Source of the DNA: Streptosporangium carneum
GTDB lineage: Bacteria > Actinomycetota > Actinomycetes > Streptosporangiales > Streptosporangiaceae
Assembly: GCF_027922005.1 (NCBI RefSeq)
Contig: NZ_BSEV01000011.1
Location: 1 to 64,000, forward strand
Direction of reading: 5' to 3'
DNA length: 64,000 bases
Numbering within the stretch: the first letter of the stretch is position 1; every line of letters starts with the position of its first letter. A program made the position numbers and the translations under genes. Below, piece by piece: positions 33,183 through 40,990 of the stretch. Below the pieces are notes generated by a model. The model had not been told where the DNA came from. It saw only the letters and a program-made list of their open reading frames with translations, and made no database searches.

Positions 33183-33940
33183 AGGGCGCGCTGAGCGTAC
33201 GGGGGCTGCACAAGTCCTACGGCGGCACCCCGGTGCTGCGCGGCGTCGACCTCGACGTCGCTCCCGGTGAGGTGGTCTGCTTCCTCGGCCCGTCCGGCGG
33301 CGGCAAGAGCACGCTGCTGCGGTGCGTCGCCCATCTGGAGCAGCCCGACGCGGGGCTGGTCGCCGTCGACGACGAGGTCGTCGGATACGAGCCGCGCGCC
33401 GGCAGGCTGGTCGAGTCGTCGCCGAAGCGGCTGGCCATGACGCGCCGCCGGATGGGGATGGTCTTCCAGCAGTTCAACCTGTTCGCCCACCTCACCGCGC
33501 TGGAGAACGTCATGCTCGGCCCGGTGACGGTGCTGCGGCGCGACCGGGAGGCGGTCAGGGAACGTTCCATGGAGCTGCTGGGCAGGGTGGGGCTGGCCGC
33601 CCACGCGGGCAAGCGCCCGGCGCAGCTGTCCGGAGGTCAGCAGCAGCGGGTGGCGATCGCGCGGGCCCTGGCGATGGACCCGTCGGTGCTGCTGTTCGAC
33701 GAGCCGACGAGCGCGCTGGACCCTGAGCTGGTCGGCGAGGTCCTCGGGGTCATGCGGGACCTGGCGGGCCAGGGGATGACCATGCTCGTCGTCACGCACG
33801 AGGTGGGGTTCGCGGTGGAGGTGGGGGACACCGTGGTGTTCCTCGACGGGGGCGTCATCGAGGAACAGGGCCCGGCGAAGCAGGTGCTGCGCTCGCCCGC
33901 GTCGGAACGCACCGCCGCGTTCCTGGCCCACGTCCTGTGA
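33179..33940 (+). CDS. Polar amino-acid-type ABC importer ATPase
   Basis: A 253-residue ATPase of the GlnQ/HisP family. Walker [11 protein letters not shown]-loop MVFQQFNLF, signature LSGGQQQR, Walker [14 protein letters not shown], switch His in VVTHEVGFA. Length and the GxVIEEQGP end-loop fit the family. Coupled to the permease by a GTGA overlap. Confidence 0.95.
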   Translation: MKGALSVRGLHKSYGGTPVLRGVDLDVAPGEVVCFLGPSGGGKSTLLRCVAHLEQPDAGLVAVDDEVVGYEPRAGRLVESSPKRLAMTRRRMGMVFQQFNLFAHLTALENVMLGPVTVLRRDREAVRERSMELLGRVGLAAHAGKRPAQLSGGQQQRVAIARALAMDPSVLLFDEPTSALDPELVGEVLGVMRDLAGQGMTMLVVTHEVGFAVEVGDTVVFLDGGVIEEQGPAKQVLRSPASERTAAFLAHVL

Positions 33941-34025
33941 GGAGCGCCGGAGCGCGCCGTCGTGTTCCCGCCGTGCCCGTGAAACTTCGCAAATCCCTAT
34001 AAAGCCTCGTAAAGCAAGGAGTGAC

Positions 34026-34955
34026 ATGCCGTCTGTCATCACCCGTGGTTCCGTTCTGGTCGCCGCCGTGGCCATGCTCGCGGGATGCGGCACCTCGACC
34101 CAGCCGTCCACCGCCGCGCAGCCCACCGCTCCGGCCGCCGCGCCCTCGGAGGGCGCGTCGGAGGCCCCGGCGTCCTCCGGAGCGGAGTCCGCCGCTGCGG
34201 CGGCCGTACCCGACCGGATCAAGCAGGCGGGCGTCCTCAACGTGGGCACCACCCTGCCGAACCTGCCCTACCTGCTGACCGACGCCGACAACAACATCAC
34301 CGGCGGCATCACCCCCGACGTCGGCAAGGCGGTCGCCGCCAAGCTCGGCCTGAAGTACACCATCCAGAACGTGGCCTGGGAGGCGCTGCTGCCGGGGGTG
34401 GCGGGCGGGCGGTACGACATGGCCGACGACGGCATCTCCGACACGGCCGAACGCCAGAAGATCGGCTACTTCGTCGACTACATGCAGTCCTCGCAGGTCC
34501 TGGTGACCAGCAAGGACAAGGCGGGGGCGATCAAGACGCTCGACGACGTCTGCGGCAAGAAGGTCGCCGCGATCCGCGGCACGACCGACGTGCAGGTGGT
34601 CGAGGAGGCCGCCAAGAAGTGCACCGACCAGGGCAAGCCCGCCGCGCAACCGGTGGAGTTCCCCACCGCCCAGGACGCCGACCTCGCGCTGCGCTCCGGC
34701 CGGGTCGACGTGGAGGTGCTGACCGCCGAGACCGCCAAGTACGCCGTCAGCCAGGGCTCGCCGGTCGCCATCGTGGCCGAGGGGTTCGCGCCGACCTACG
34801 TCGGCATGTTCGTGGCGAAGAAGGACAAGGCCCTGGCCGACGCCCTTCTCGTCGCGCTCAAGGAGCTCAAGGCCGACGGCACCCTCGACAGGATCCTGGG
34901 AGGGTACGGCCTCAAGCCCGTCGACGAGCCCGGAATCAACCTCGCCACGTCCTGA
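34026..34955 (+). CDS. Amino-acid-type ABC substrate-binding lipoprotein
   Basis: A 309-residue lipoprotein. Lipobox LAGC with Cys21, then a 40-residue Ala/Pro/Ser linker and an SBP family 3 domain (VLNVGTTLPNLPYLLTDADN, then DDGISDTAERQKIGYFVDYM). Arg/Asp positions that bind the amino-acid backbone in relatives (for example the Arg in AAIRGTT) are present. Good ribosome-binding site AAGGAG. It supplies the binding function for the importer genes just upstream. The ligand is probably an amino acid or related small molecule. Confidence 0.93.
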   Translation: MPSVITRGSVLVAAVAMLAGCGTSTQPSTAAQPTAPAAAPSEGASEAPASSGAESAAAAAVPDRIKQAGVLNVGTTLPNLPYLLTDADNNITGGITPDVGKAVAAKLGLKYTIQNVAWEALLPGVAGGRYDMADDGISDTAERQKIGYFVDYMQSSQVLVTSKDKAGAIKTLDDVCGKKVAAIRGTTDVQVVEEAAKKCTDQGKPAAQPVEFPTAQDADLALRSGRVDVEVLTAETAKYAVSQGSPVAIVAEGFAPTYVGMFVAKKDKALADALLVALKELKADGTLDRILGGYGLKPVDEPGINLATS

Positions 34956-34978
34956 GTCCGGTTCCTACACTCGGGGGT

Positions 34979-35848
34979 GTGAGCCAGGTGCTGCCGATGC
35001 ATGAGATCGAGGTGCCGGTGCCGATGGGGCTCTCGCCCTTCGCGGTCGGCACCTTCGACGAGATGGGGTCGTGGTCGCGGGCGGCCTTCCCGCACCGCCA
35101 CGTGTTCTACGAGATCCTCTACGTGAGCGCGGGAAGCGGCACGCACACGGTCGACTTCAGGTCGACTCCCATCCGGCCCGGCACGATGTACTTCATCGCG
35201 CCGGGCCAGGTCCACCACTGGAACTACGACGTGCCGATGCAGGGCACCCTCGTCCTGTTCACCGAGGAGTTCCTGCTCTGGCAGGAGGAGCCGCCCTTCT
35301 TCCACGGGCTCAGCGAGCGCAACGAGCTGAGCCTGTCCGGCGCCGACGCGGCAGGGATGACCAGGCTGCTCGCGCTGATGTGCGAGGAGTACCAGGGGCG
35401 GGCGCCCGGGTTCGCCTCGATGCTCCAGTCGTACCTGCAGATCCTGCTGGTCACGAGCGGGCGGCTGCTCGAGGCGGGCGGCGGCGGCGAGCAGGGCGCG
35501 CGCTCGTCGGTGCTGACCCGGGCGTTCACCCGGCTGGTCGCCCGGCACGTGGTCGGCGTCCGGTCGGTGAAGGCCTACGCGGACCGGCTCGGCGTCACCT
35601 CGGGGCACCTGGCCGAGACGGTCAAGGAGGCGACGGGACGCAGCCCCGGCGAGATCATCAGGGACGCGCTCACCCTGGAGGCCAAACGGCTGCTCGCCCA
35701 GAGCGACCTGTCGATCGCGCAGATCGCCAGGTCGCTGGCGTTCGACGACATCTCCTACTTCGGTCGGTTCTTCAAGCGAGAGGCCGGTGTGACACCAGGG
35801 CACTTCCGTCGGGAGATCCGGGAAAAGTACCATCCTGGCCACGCTTAG
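34979..35848 (+). CDS. AraC-family regulator with N-terminal cupin sensor
   Basis: A 289-residue regulator. The N-terminal half is a cupin-type sensor (FPHRHVFYEILYVSAGSGTH, then PGTMYFIAPGQVHHW). The C-terminal half has two HTH motifs: VKAYADRLGVTSGHLAETVK and IAQIARSLAFDDISYFGRFF. GTG start at 34979 with TACACT at 34965-34970, so probably leaderless. It lies 23 bp after the binding-protein gene and 76 bp before the cupin gene; it could control either. Confidence 0.93.
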   Translation: MSQVLPMHEIEVPVPMGLSPFAVGTFDEMGSWSRAAFPHRHVFYEILYVSAGSGTHTVDFRSTPIRPGTMYFIAPGQVHHWNYDVPMQGTLVLFTEEFLLWQEEPPFFHGLSERNELSLSGADAAGMTRLLALMCEEYQGRAPGFASMLQSYLQILLVTSGRLLEAGGGGEQGARSSVLTRAFTRLVARHVVGVRSVKAYADRLGVTSGHLAETVKEATGRSPGEIIRDALTLEAKRLLAQSDLSIAQIARSLAFDDISYFGRFFKREAGVTPGHFRREIREKYHPGHA

Positions 35849-35924
35849 TCTCTGTCTGCCCAGGTCAGCGCCTCCTTAGTGTGAGGGAAACCCCCGCACC
35901 GACCCCCCTCACCAAGGAGGCCAC

Positions 35925-36362
35925 ATGGCCGGCACCCATGAGCACCTGTTCGTCCGCGACATGGTCCGCGAGGAGCTGCCCAACGAGGGCGAGCTGGCCT
36001 ACGGCGAGGTGGAGAAGGGCACCAGCGGCGCGTTCGCCCTCATGAGCGGCTGGCAGGTCGACCCCAGCAAAATCCACATCGCCTACAGCTGGATCTACGA
36101 GGTCCCCACGCCCGACCCGTACGTCCTGGAACACACCCACCCCTACGACGAGGTCCTGATCTGGATGGGCAACAACCCCGAGGACAAGAACGACCTCGGA
36201 GCCGTGTCCTGGATCGAGCTGGAGGGGGAGCGCTACACGATCGACACGACCACGGCGCTCTACATCCCGGCGGGCATGCGGCACTGCCCCCTCGGTTACA
36301 TCCGGGTGGACCGGCCGATCTCCTTCATCGCGCTGTCGCTCAACGGGGAGTACGTCTCCTGA
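35925..36362 (+). CDS. Cupin-domain protein
   Basis: A 145-residue single-domain cupin. Metal ligand candidates are in EHTHPYDEVLIWMG (His-x-His...Glu) and AGMRHCPLG (His). Strong ribosome-binding site AAGGAGG. Its stop is overlapped by the AraC start (TGATG), so it is coupled to that regulator and could act as an enzyme on a small ligand or as an accessory sensor. No substrate can be read. Confidence 0.85.
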   Translation: MAGTHEHLFVRDMVREELPNEGELAYGEVEKGTSGAFALMSGWQVDPSKIHIAYSWIYEVPTPDPYVLEHTHPYDEVLIWMGNNPEDKNDLGAVSWIELEGERYTIDTTTALYIPAGMRHCPLGYIRVDRPISFIALSLNGEYVS

Positions 36363-36871
36363 TGGACGAGACGGTGTCGGTGACGTACGTCTCCGCCGAC
36401 GACGTCGAGATGCTGGTGCTCGTGCTGCCACGGCGCCTGATGGTGGACACCGCCACCCTGGAGCGTCTGAGGGATGTCGTGAGCGACACGTTGCGGGACG
36501 CTGTCACCGACGTCGTCTCGGCCACGGCCGGTCCCTGCGACGGCCTCCTGCCGCGCATCCGCGCCTACATCGACGACAACCTGGGCGATCCCGGCCTGTC
36601 GCCGGAGACGGTGGCCGCGGCGCACCACATCTCCACCCGCTACCTGTACAAGCTGTTCGCCCGGCAGGGCATCTCGGTGGCCCGCTGGATCAGGCAGCGC
36701 CGCCTGGAACGCTGCCGCATGGACCTGTCCGATCCCCGCCTCGGCGGCCGGGCGGTCGGAGAGGTCGGCGCGCACTGGGGTTTCGCCGACTCCTCCTACT
36801 TCAGCCGCGTCTTCAGGGAGACGTACGGCTGCTCGCCCAGGGCCTACCGCCACGGCCGGCTGGCCTCCTGA
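36362..36871 (+). CDS. Short AraC-family regulator lacking most of its sensor domain
   Basis: A 169-residue protein. The C-terminal 105 residues are a complete AraC DNA-binding domain (LSPETVAAAHHISTRYLYKL and VGEVGAHWGFADSSYFSRVF). The N-terminal 60 residues (DDVEMLVLVLPRRLM) match only the last part of the ligand-binding domain of 300-residue AraC-like relatives, so most of the sensor is missing. It is coupled to a cupin gene through TGATG, and that separate cupin may supply the lost sensing function; this is inference. Confidence 0.85.
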   Translation: MDETVSVTYVSADDVEMLVLVLPRRLMVDTATLERLRDVVSDTLRDAVTDVVSATAGPCDGLLPRIRAYIDDNLGDPGLSPETVAAAHHISTRYLYKLFARQGISVARWIRQRRLERCRMDLSDPRLGGRAVGEVGAHWGFADSSYFSRVFRETYGCSPRAYRHGRLAS

Positions 36872-36893
36872 ACGTGGCGGAGCGGGCCATGGG

Positions 36894-36977
36894 GGAGGGT
36901 CTCCGCGAACGGGCATGGGGCGCGGAGACCCTCCGAACGGCGGGCACGGGCGCGGGCAGGAACCGCGCCCGTGCCCG
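36894..36977. terminator. Double perfect hairpin between convergent operons
   Basis: Two perfect stem-loops in a row. The first has 14-bp arms at 36894-36907 and 36921-36934 around a 13-base loop. The second has 15-bp arms at 36941-36955 and 36963-36977 with a 7-base loop. They lie between the end of the AraC gene and the end of the AidA-like operon on the other strand, so they should stop transcription from both sides. Confidence 0.85.
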
Positions 36978-37060
36978 TCACCACGGGCACCGGTCGGCCA
37001 TGGTCGCCACCGGCGGCGACCATGACCTCCGCCTTCACCGGACCGCGCCCGCGGAGACCG

Positions 37061-37609
37061 TCAGACGGGCAGTACCCGCAGGGCGGGATGGTTGACCGAG
37101 TTCAGGTACAGCTTGTCGGTGCCGTGTTCCTTCTCCAGCTCCAGGACGAACCGGTAGCGGTAGAGCCCAGGCCGGGCTTCGCTCATCACCGCCCCGGCCC
37201 AGTAGTAGTAGACGGCGGTGTACTTGTCGCGCATCCGGTCGGGAGCGCCGTAGACCTTGAGCTCGGTCATGATCCGGCGTTCGGCGACGTCCTCCTCGTC
37301 ACCCTTCTCGATGTCGAGGAAGACCAGATTGTTGATCTTCGGCATCGGAGGCCAGGTGCCGTCAGGACGGCGGTGCATGTCGATCGGGCGGATGATCCAG
37401 TTGATCACCTGACCCTGCTTGCAGACGGTCTCCAGATGGTCGGTGCCCTGCCCGACCCCGCCGACGCTGTTGTCCATCATGTAGAGGCAGCCGTCCAGGG
37501 ACTGCGTCGCGGCGGCCTTCTCCATGTCGACGAGGGTCACCACGTTCAGCTGGACGGAGTTGAGCTGGCCACGGTCGACGAAGTCCGCGGCCTCGTACGC
37601 CTGGGTCAT
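37061..37609 (-). CDS. AidA/PixA-like protein, paralogue 4 of the operon
   Basis: A 182-residue protein. Its N-terminal layout (LNVVTLVDMEKAAAT, LDGCLYMMDNS, GQGTDHLETVC, GQVINWIIRPID) matches the AidA/PixA inclusion-body protein pattern, a beta-rich fold with a conserved aromatic (W) after a Gly-Gln turn. The C-terminal part (YYYWAGAVMSEARPGLYRYR) is shared with the other three paralogues. ATG start coupled to the upstream gene by ATGA. PixA forms crystalline inclusions in Xenorhabdus, and AidA is quorum-controlled in Ralstonia; neither has a firm biochemical role. Last gene of the six-gene operon. Confidence 0.7.
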   Translation of the reverse strand: MTQAYEAADFVDRGQLNSVQLNVVTLVDMEKAAATQSLDGCLYMMDNSVGGVGQGTDHLETVCKQGQVINWIIRPIDMHRRPDGTWPPMPKINNLVFLDIEKGDEEDVAERRIMTELKVYGAPDRMRDKYTAVYYYWAGAVMSEARPGLYRYRFVLELEKEHGTDKLYLNSVNHPALRVLPV

Positions 37610-38064
37610 CGGCCTTCCTTTCCCTCGTCGGAGGGACCGGCCAGGGCCGGCCGGGCGGTGGGGGAGAACGGCGTGCTGACGGTGCCGAGCAGGAACGAGA
37701 GCCGGTACGGGACCGGTTCGGTGAGGTCCTGCTTGACCTCGGCGGTCCAGAACACGATGTCGGTGCCGGGGTAGACCTTCCGCGTGGGCTCGGCGATCCG
37801 CGGGTCGATCTCGATGTCGGTGAGGGCCACGTAGGTCTCGCACTCCAGCGGGAGCACGTTCCACAGCAGGGTGTCGCCCTTGCGGACCCGGCTGCGCAGC
37901 TCAGGGGTGCCGAAACCGGTGGACCCGGCGGCCTTGTTGGTGTCGTAGAGATAGAGGTTGTCGTCCAGGTTCTCCGACGCCAGTGCGGCCACGGGGTCGA
38001 CCACCGCGGTGATCGTCACGGGCCGGACGGGCCGGCGTTCTGTCTGTCTGGTCCTCGGGGGCAT
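37606..38064 (-). CDS. AidA/PixA-like protein, paralogue 3
   Basis: A 152-residue paralogue beginning with a basic tail (PPRTRQTERRPVRP), then VTITAVVDPVAALASENLDD, a YLYDTNKAAGSTGFGTPELR turn and GDTLLWNVLPLE. The core ends in PVPYRLSFLLG, equivalent to the PYRYRLSLKL of paralogue 1. It lacks the 30-40 residues that paralogue 4 has before this strand. A 39-bp gap separates it from the gene upstream; its stop overlaps the next gene. Confidence 0.65.
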   Translation of the reverse strand: MPPRTRQTERRPVRPVTITAVVDPVAALASENLDDNLYLYDTNKAAGSTGFGTPELRSRVRKGDTLLWNVLPLECETYVALTDIEIDPRIAEPTRKVYPGTDIVFWTAEVKQDLTEPVPYRLSFLLGTVSTPFSPTARPALAGPSDEGKEGR

Positions 38065-38103
38065 GCGGATCCTCCGTTCGAAGTTGTTCCGGCTCGGGCC
38101 GGG

Positions 38104-38886
38104 TCAGCCGGCGGCGGGGACGGGCGGAAGGGGGAGCACGCCCAGTCCGGCGCCGGTGAACCCGTTGCGCTTCGGATCGCTGATGATCTTGAGGCTGGAC
38201 TCGCAGGTCAGGTCCACGGACTCCCAGACCAGCTCGTCGTTCCGCTCGACCAGCTCGTGCAGCTGGACGTGCACCGTGTACGCGTAGACCCCAGGCCTGC
38301 TCGTGTCCACGGTCGCGGCCCAGTACCAGCCGTCGTAGATCATGTCCGGCGATCCGTACTGGGCCGGGTAGATGATCTTCTCGGTGACGGCCTCGCCGGT
38401 GATGTCGGTGATCACCGGAGCCGGGTAGTTGTAGGCCTCGGTGCTGCTCGTGGCCTTGCCGGTGACGTCCAGCAGCTTGGCCGGGGTGAGGCCGCGCCCG
38501 CTCTCCGCCTTGCGGGCGCGCTTGCCGACCCGCCGCTGCAGTTGCTTGACCTCGGTTTCGCCCACGCCGCCCTCGGCGCTGAGCGAGGCCAGTTCCTCCA
38601 GCGTGCGCCGGTCCTCGGCGCGTGCCTGCTCGGCCAGGTAGTTGCGCGGCACCGTCGGGGGGATCGACCCCAGCGCCGCGGGCAGCCAGTTCAGCACCTG
38701 CTCGGTCGCCTGCGACCCGTCGAGGAAGTAGGTGCCGGGCACGATCGTTTCCAGCTGCTCGGTGCCCACCCCGGACGAGCCGAGGAACTTCATGTTGTCG
38801 AACCAGTAGGTGTTGCCGTCGAGCGATCGCGTCCTGAGCGCGTTCTCGACGTCGAAGAGCACGATGATCCCGTGTTGCTGGGCCAT
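38104..38886 (-). CDS. AidA/PixA-like protein, paralogue 2, with a charged helical insert
   Basis: A 260-residue paralogue, the longest of the four. It starts IIVLFDVENALRTRSLDGNT, keeps the GTEQLETIVPGTYFL turn, and ends with WYWAATVDTSRPGVYAYTVH. Between these, about 75 residues form a charged, probably coiled-coil segment (AEQARAEDRRTLEELASLSA) absent from the others. This insert could mediate assembly. ATG start; 25 bp downstream of paralogue 1. Confidence 0.65.
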   Translation of the reverse strand: MAQQHGIIVLFDVENALRTRSLDGNTYWFDNMKFLGSSGVGTEQLETIVPGTYFLDGSQATEQVLNWLPAALGSIPPTVPRNYLAEQARAEDRRTLEELASLSAEGGVGETEVKQLQRRVGKRARKAESGRGLTPAKLLDVTGKATSSTEAYNYPAPVITDITGEAVTEKIIYPAQYGSPDMIYDGWYWAATVDTSRPGVYAYTVHVQLHELVERNDELVWESVDLTCESSLKIISDPKRNGFTGAGLGVLPLPPVPAAG

Positions 38887-38911
38887 GAAACCGCCTTTCG
38901 CAGAACGTGGC

Positions 38912-39400
38912 TCACACGCGCAGCAGCGCGGGCGAGTCGATGTGCAGCACGCTGTTGGGTCCGTCGTGGAGCTTGAGGGAGAGCCGGTACCGGTACGGGA
39001 CGCCGGGCGTCATGTCGTAGGGCACGACGCCCTCCCACACCAGCAGGTCGTGGTTGTCGTGCCCGTTGGAGGCCGTGGCGTCGGCCCCCGTCCATGGCAC
39101 GGGAACGGCGGAGGGCTCCACCGGATACGGCGGCACGGTCTCGTCGGCAGGGGGCGGGACGGGCGCGCCGGACAGGAACTCGATGGCGTGGATCTCGACC
39201 GGGGTCTGCACGTCCACGTGGATGGGCGTCCACTGGACGACCTGTCCCGGGACCACCGCCGTGACGAGGTCGGGGGTTCCCTGGTGCTGGCTTCCCGCCG
39301 CGCTGTCGTCGACCAGCGAGAGGTTGCCGTTGTGCAGCGTCCGTTCGGACAACGCCCCGACGGCGTCGACCATCACGACGATGCTGATCCTGTCTTTCAT
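38912..39400 (-). CDS. AidA/PixA-like protein, paralogue 1
   Basis: A 162-residue protein and the clearest member: ISIVVMVDAVGALSERTLHN, LSLVDDSAAGSQHQGTPDLV, GQVVQWTPIHVDVQTPVEIH, and YRYRLSLKLHDGPNS near the end. The start at ATG 39400 has GGGAGG with four bases spacing; an upstream ATG would add nine residues but lacks a ribosome-binding site. It follows the ligase gene by 48 bp and leads the block of four paralogues. Confidence 0.7.
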   Translation of the reverse strand: MKDRISIVVMVDAVGALSERTLHNGNLSLVDDSAAGSQHQGTPDLVTAVVPGQVVQWTPIHVDVQTPVEIHAIEFLSGAPVPPPADETVPPYPVEPSAVPVPWTGADATASNGHDNHDLLVWEGVVPYDMTPGVPYRYRLSLKLHDGPNSVLHIDSPALLRV

Positions 39401-39448
39401 CGATCCTCCCTTGTCGGATGTCATTCGGGCGTACGGGCCACCACGTGC

Positions 39449-40990
39449 TCAGCCCCGGTCTCTGACCAGCGGCGTCTTGCCGACGGTGGTCCGCTCGATC
39501 TGTGGTGAGGAAGGCGGCACGAACACCAGCCGGAAGCCGTATCCGGTCTGCTCGATGGCCGCCGCGTTGGCCTCCCGGTCGTTGAAGAGCGACAGGGAGC
39601 TCGGCAGCGCCTGGGTGAACAGCCGCCGCGTCCCGCTCTGGCCGAGGGCCTGCTCTACGGCCGCGGCCGTCCCCTCGGCGTCGTCCACCGCCACGAGCAG
39701 GGTGAGGGTCCGGTCCTCACGGTGGTTGTGGAACTGGATCTCGTGCGCGACCAGGTCCAGGTCGATGCCGGTCGCCGAGCGCAGCCGTCCGCGCAGGGCC
39801 GCGTAGGCCAGCGTCGCCGAGTACTGGCTGTCGCTGAGGTGCAGCACGTCGGCGGTGCGTCCGGCGAACTCGAACTGCTCGGTGCGCAGCCCGGGCCCGT
39901 CCAGGGCGGGGCGGCGGATCATCCGGTCGCCGAGCTTGAGCCGGAGCAGCGGCGTCTCGTCGGCGTGCAGCCGGGTGACGACCAGCTCGCCCTCCTCGCC
40001 TTCGGCGACGGCACGGCCGTGCTCGTCCACGATCTCCACCAGGTGCAGTCCCGGCACGGCGGAGAGCTCCGGAGAGGTGTGGTCGAGCTGGAGCCCGACG
40101 CACTCGGCCTGGGTCGCGGCGAAGTAGCTGAGGATCGACACGTTGGGGAAGAACGCCTGCAGTTCGTCGCGCTTGCGCTGCGGCAGGGAGCCGCTGCCGT
40201 ACATGGCGACCCGGAAGCTCGCCCTGGCCTGCGGGGACAGGCCCGCGCCCAGCTCGGGCAGGAGCGCGATGCCGGCGGTGATGCCCATCAGCGCCTTGTG
40301 GCCGGGGTAGGAGAACATGTGCTCCAGCACCGGCGCGCTCACCGGTCCGGCGCCGATGTAGTTGACCCCCGGGACGTGGGACAGGACGCCGCCGACCATG
40401 GTCCCGCTGCTCCACATCTGGTAGTCGGCCAGGGTGGTGAACAGCCAGCGCGGCGCGGGGCCGTGCAGGTAGCGGTCGAGCTGGTAGGCGCCCATGAACG
40501 CCCCGGAGATGCGGTAGGTGTCGCGCAGCTCCCGCAGGGAGTACACGATCTCCAGGGGCATGCCGTCACCGGTGCCGCCGCTGGCCACCACCTCGAACCC
40601 GCCGCGGTCGAGCGGCACGACCATTCCGGCCCGCGCGCCCATGAACATGTCCCGCTGCACGATCTTGTCCGACAGCGGGATCCGCTCCCACTCGGACATG
40701 TCGGCGGGAGCGTTGCGGATCCCGAAGTAGTGCAGCCGCTCGCGCCACAGCGGGTTGAGCAGGGCGATGCCGACGAGCTGCTGGAGCCTGCGGAACACCA
40801 GCGCGTTCTGGAGGTCGAGCGAGGACTCGCTGTACGGGATTCCGGTGAGCCGCTCGGACTCCTCCAGTTTGCCGGCGAACGACGGCAGCCGGGTGACGTC
40901 GTCCACCGAGCGGGGCCGCAGCTCCTCCTCGGGGATCAGCCGTGCCGCCAGCTCCGCCGAGGCGGCGATGTCCAGATCCGTCATGGTCAT
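39449..40990 (-). CDS. AMP-forming acyl ligase, phenylacetate-CoA-ligase-like
   Basis: A 513-residue member of the adenylate-forming superfamily, PaaK-like branch. The phosphate-binding loop reads VVASGGTGDGMPLEIVYS. The A5-like region is SYFAATQAECVGL, and the C-terminal hinge region lies around LRLKLGDRMIRR and EFAGRTADVL. It should activate a carboxylic acid as adenylate and pass it to CoA or another acceptor. ATG 40990 with GGGAG upstream; ATGA overlap with the decarboxylase gene, so the two enzymes are coupled. The acid is not known. The family includes ligases for aromatic acids, and the upstream PLP enzyme could supply an amine partner. Confidence 0.82.
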   Translation of the reverse strand: MTMTDLDIAASAELAARLIPEEELRPRSVDDVTRLPSFAGKLEESERLTGIPYSESSLDLQNALVFRRLQQLVGIALLNPLWRERLHYFGIRNAPADMSEWERIPLSDKIVQRDMFMGARAGMVVPLDRGGFEVVASGGTGDGMPLEIVYSLRELRDTYRISGAFMGAYQLDRYLHGPAPRWLFTTLADYQMWSSGTMVGGVLSHVPGVNYIGAGPVSAPVLEHMFSYPGHKALMGITAGIALLPELGAGLSPQARASFRVAMYGSGSLPQRKRDELQAFFPNVSILSYFAATQAECVGLQLDHTSPELSAVPGLHLVEIVDEHGRAVAEGEEGELVVTRLHADETPLLRLKLGDRMIRRPALDGPGLRTEQFEFAGRTADVLHLSDSQYSATLAYAALRGRLRSATGIDLDLVAHEIQFHNHREDRTLTLLVAVDDAEGTAAAVEQALGQSGTRRLFTQALPSSLSLFNDREANAAAIEQTGYGFRLVFVPPSSPQIERTTVGKTPLVRDRG

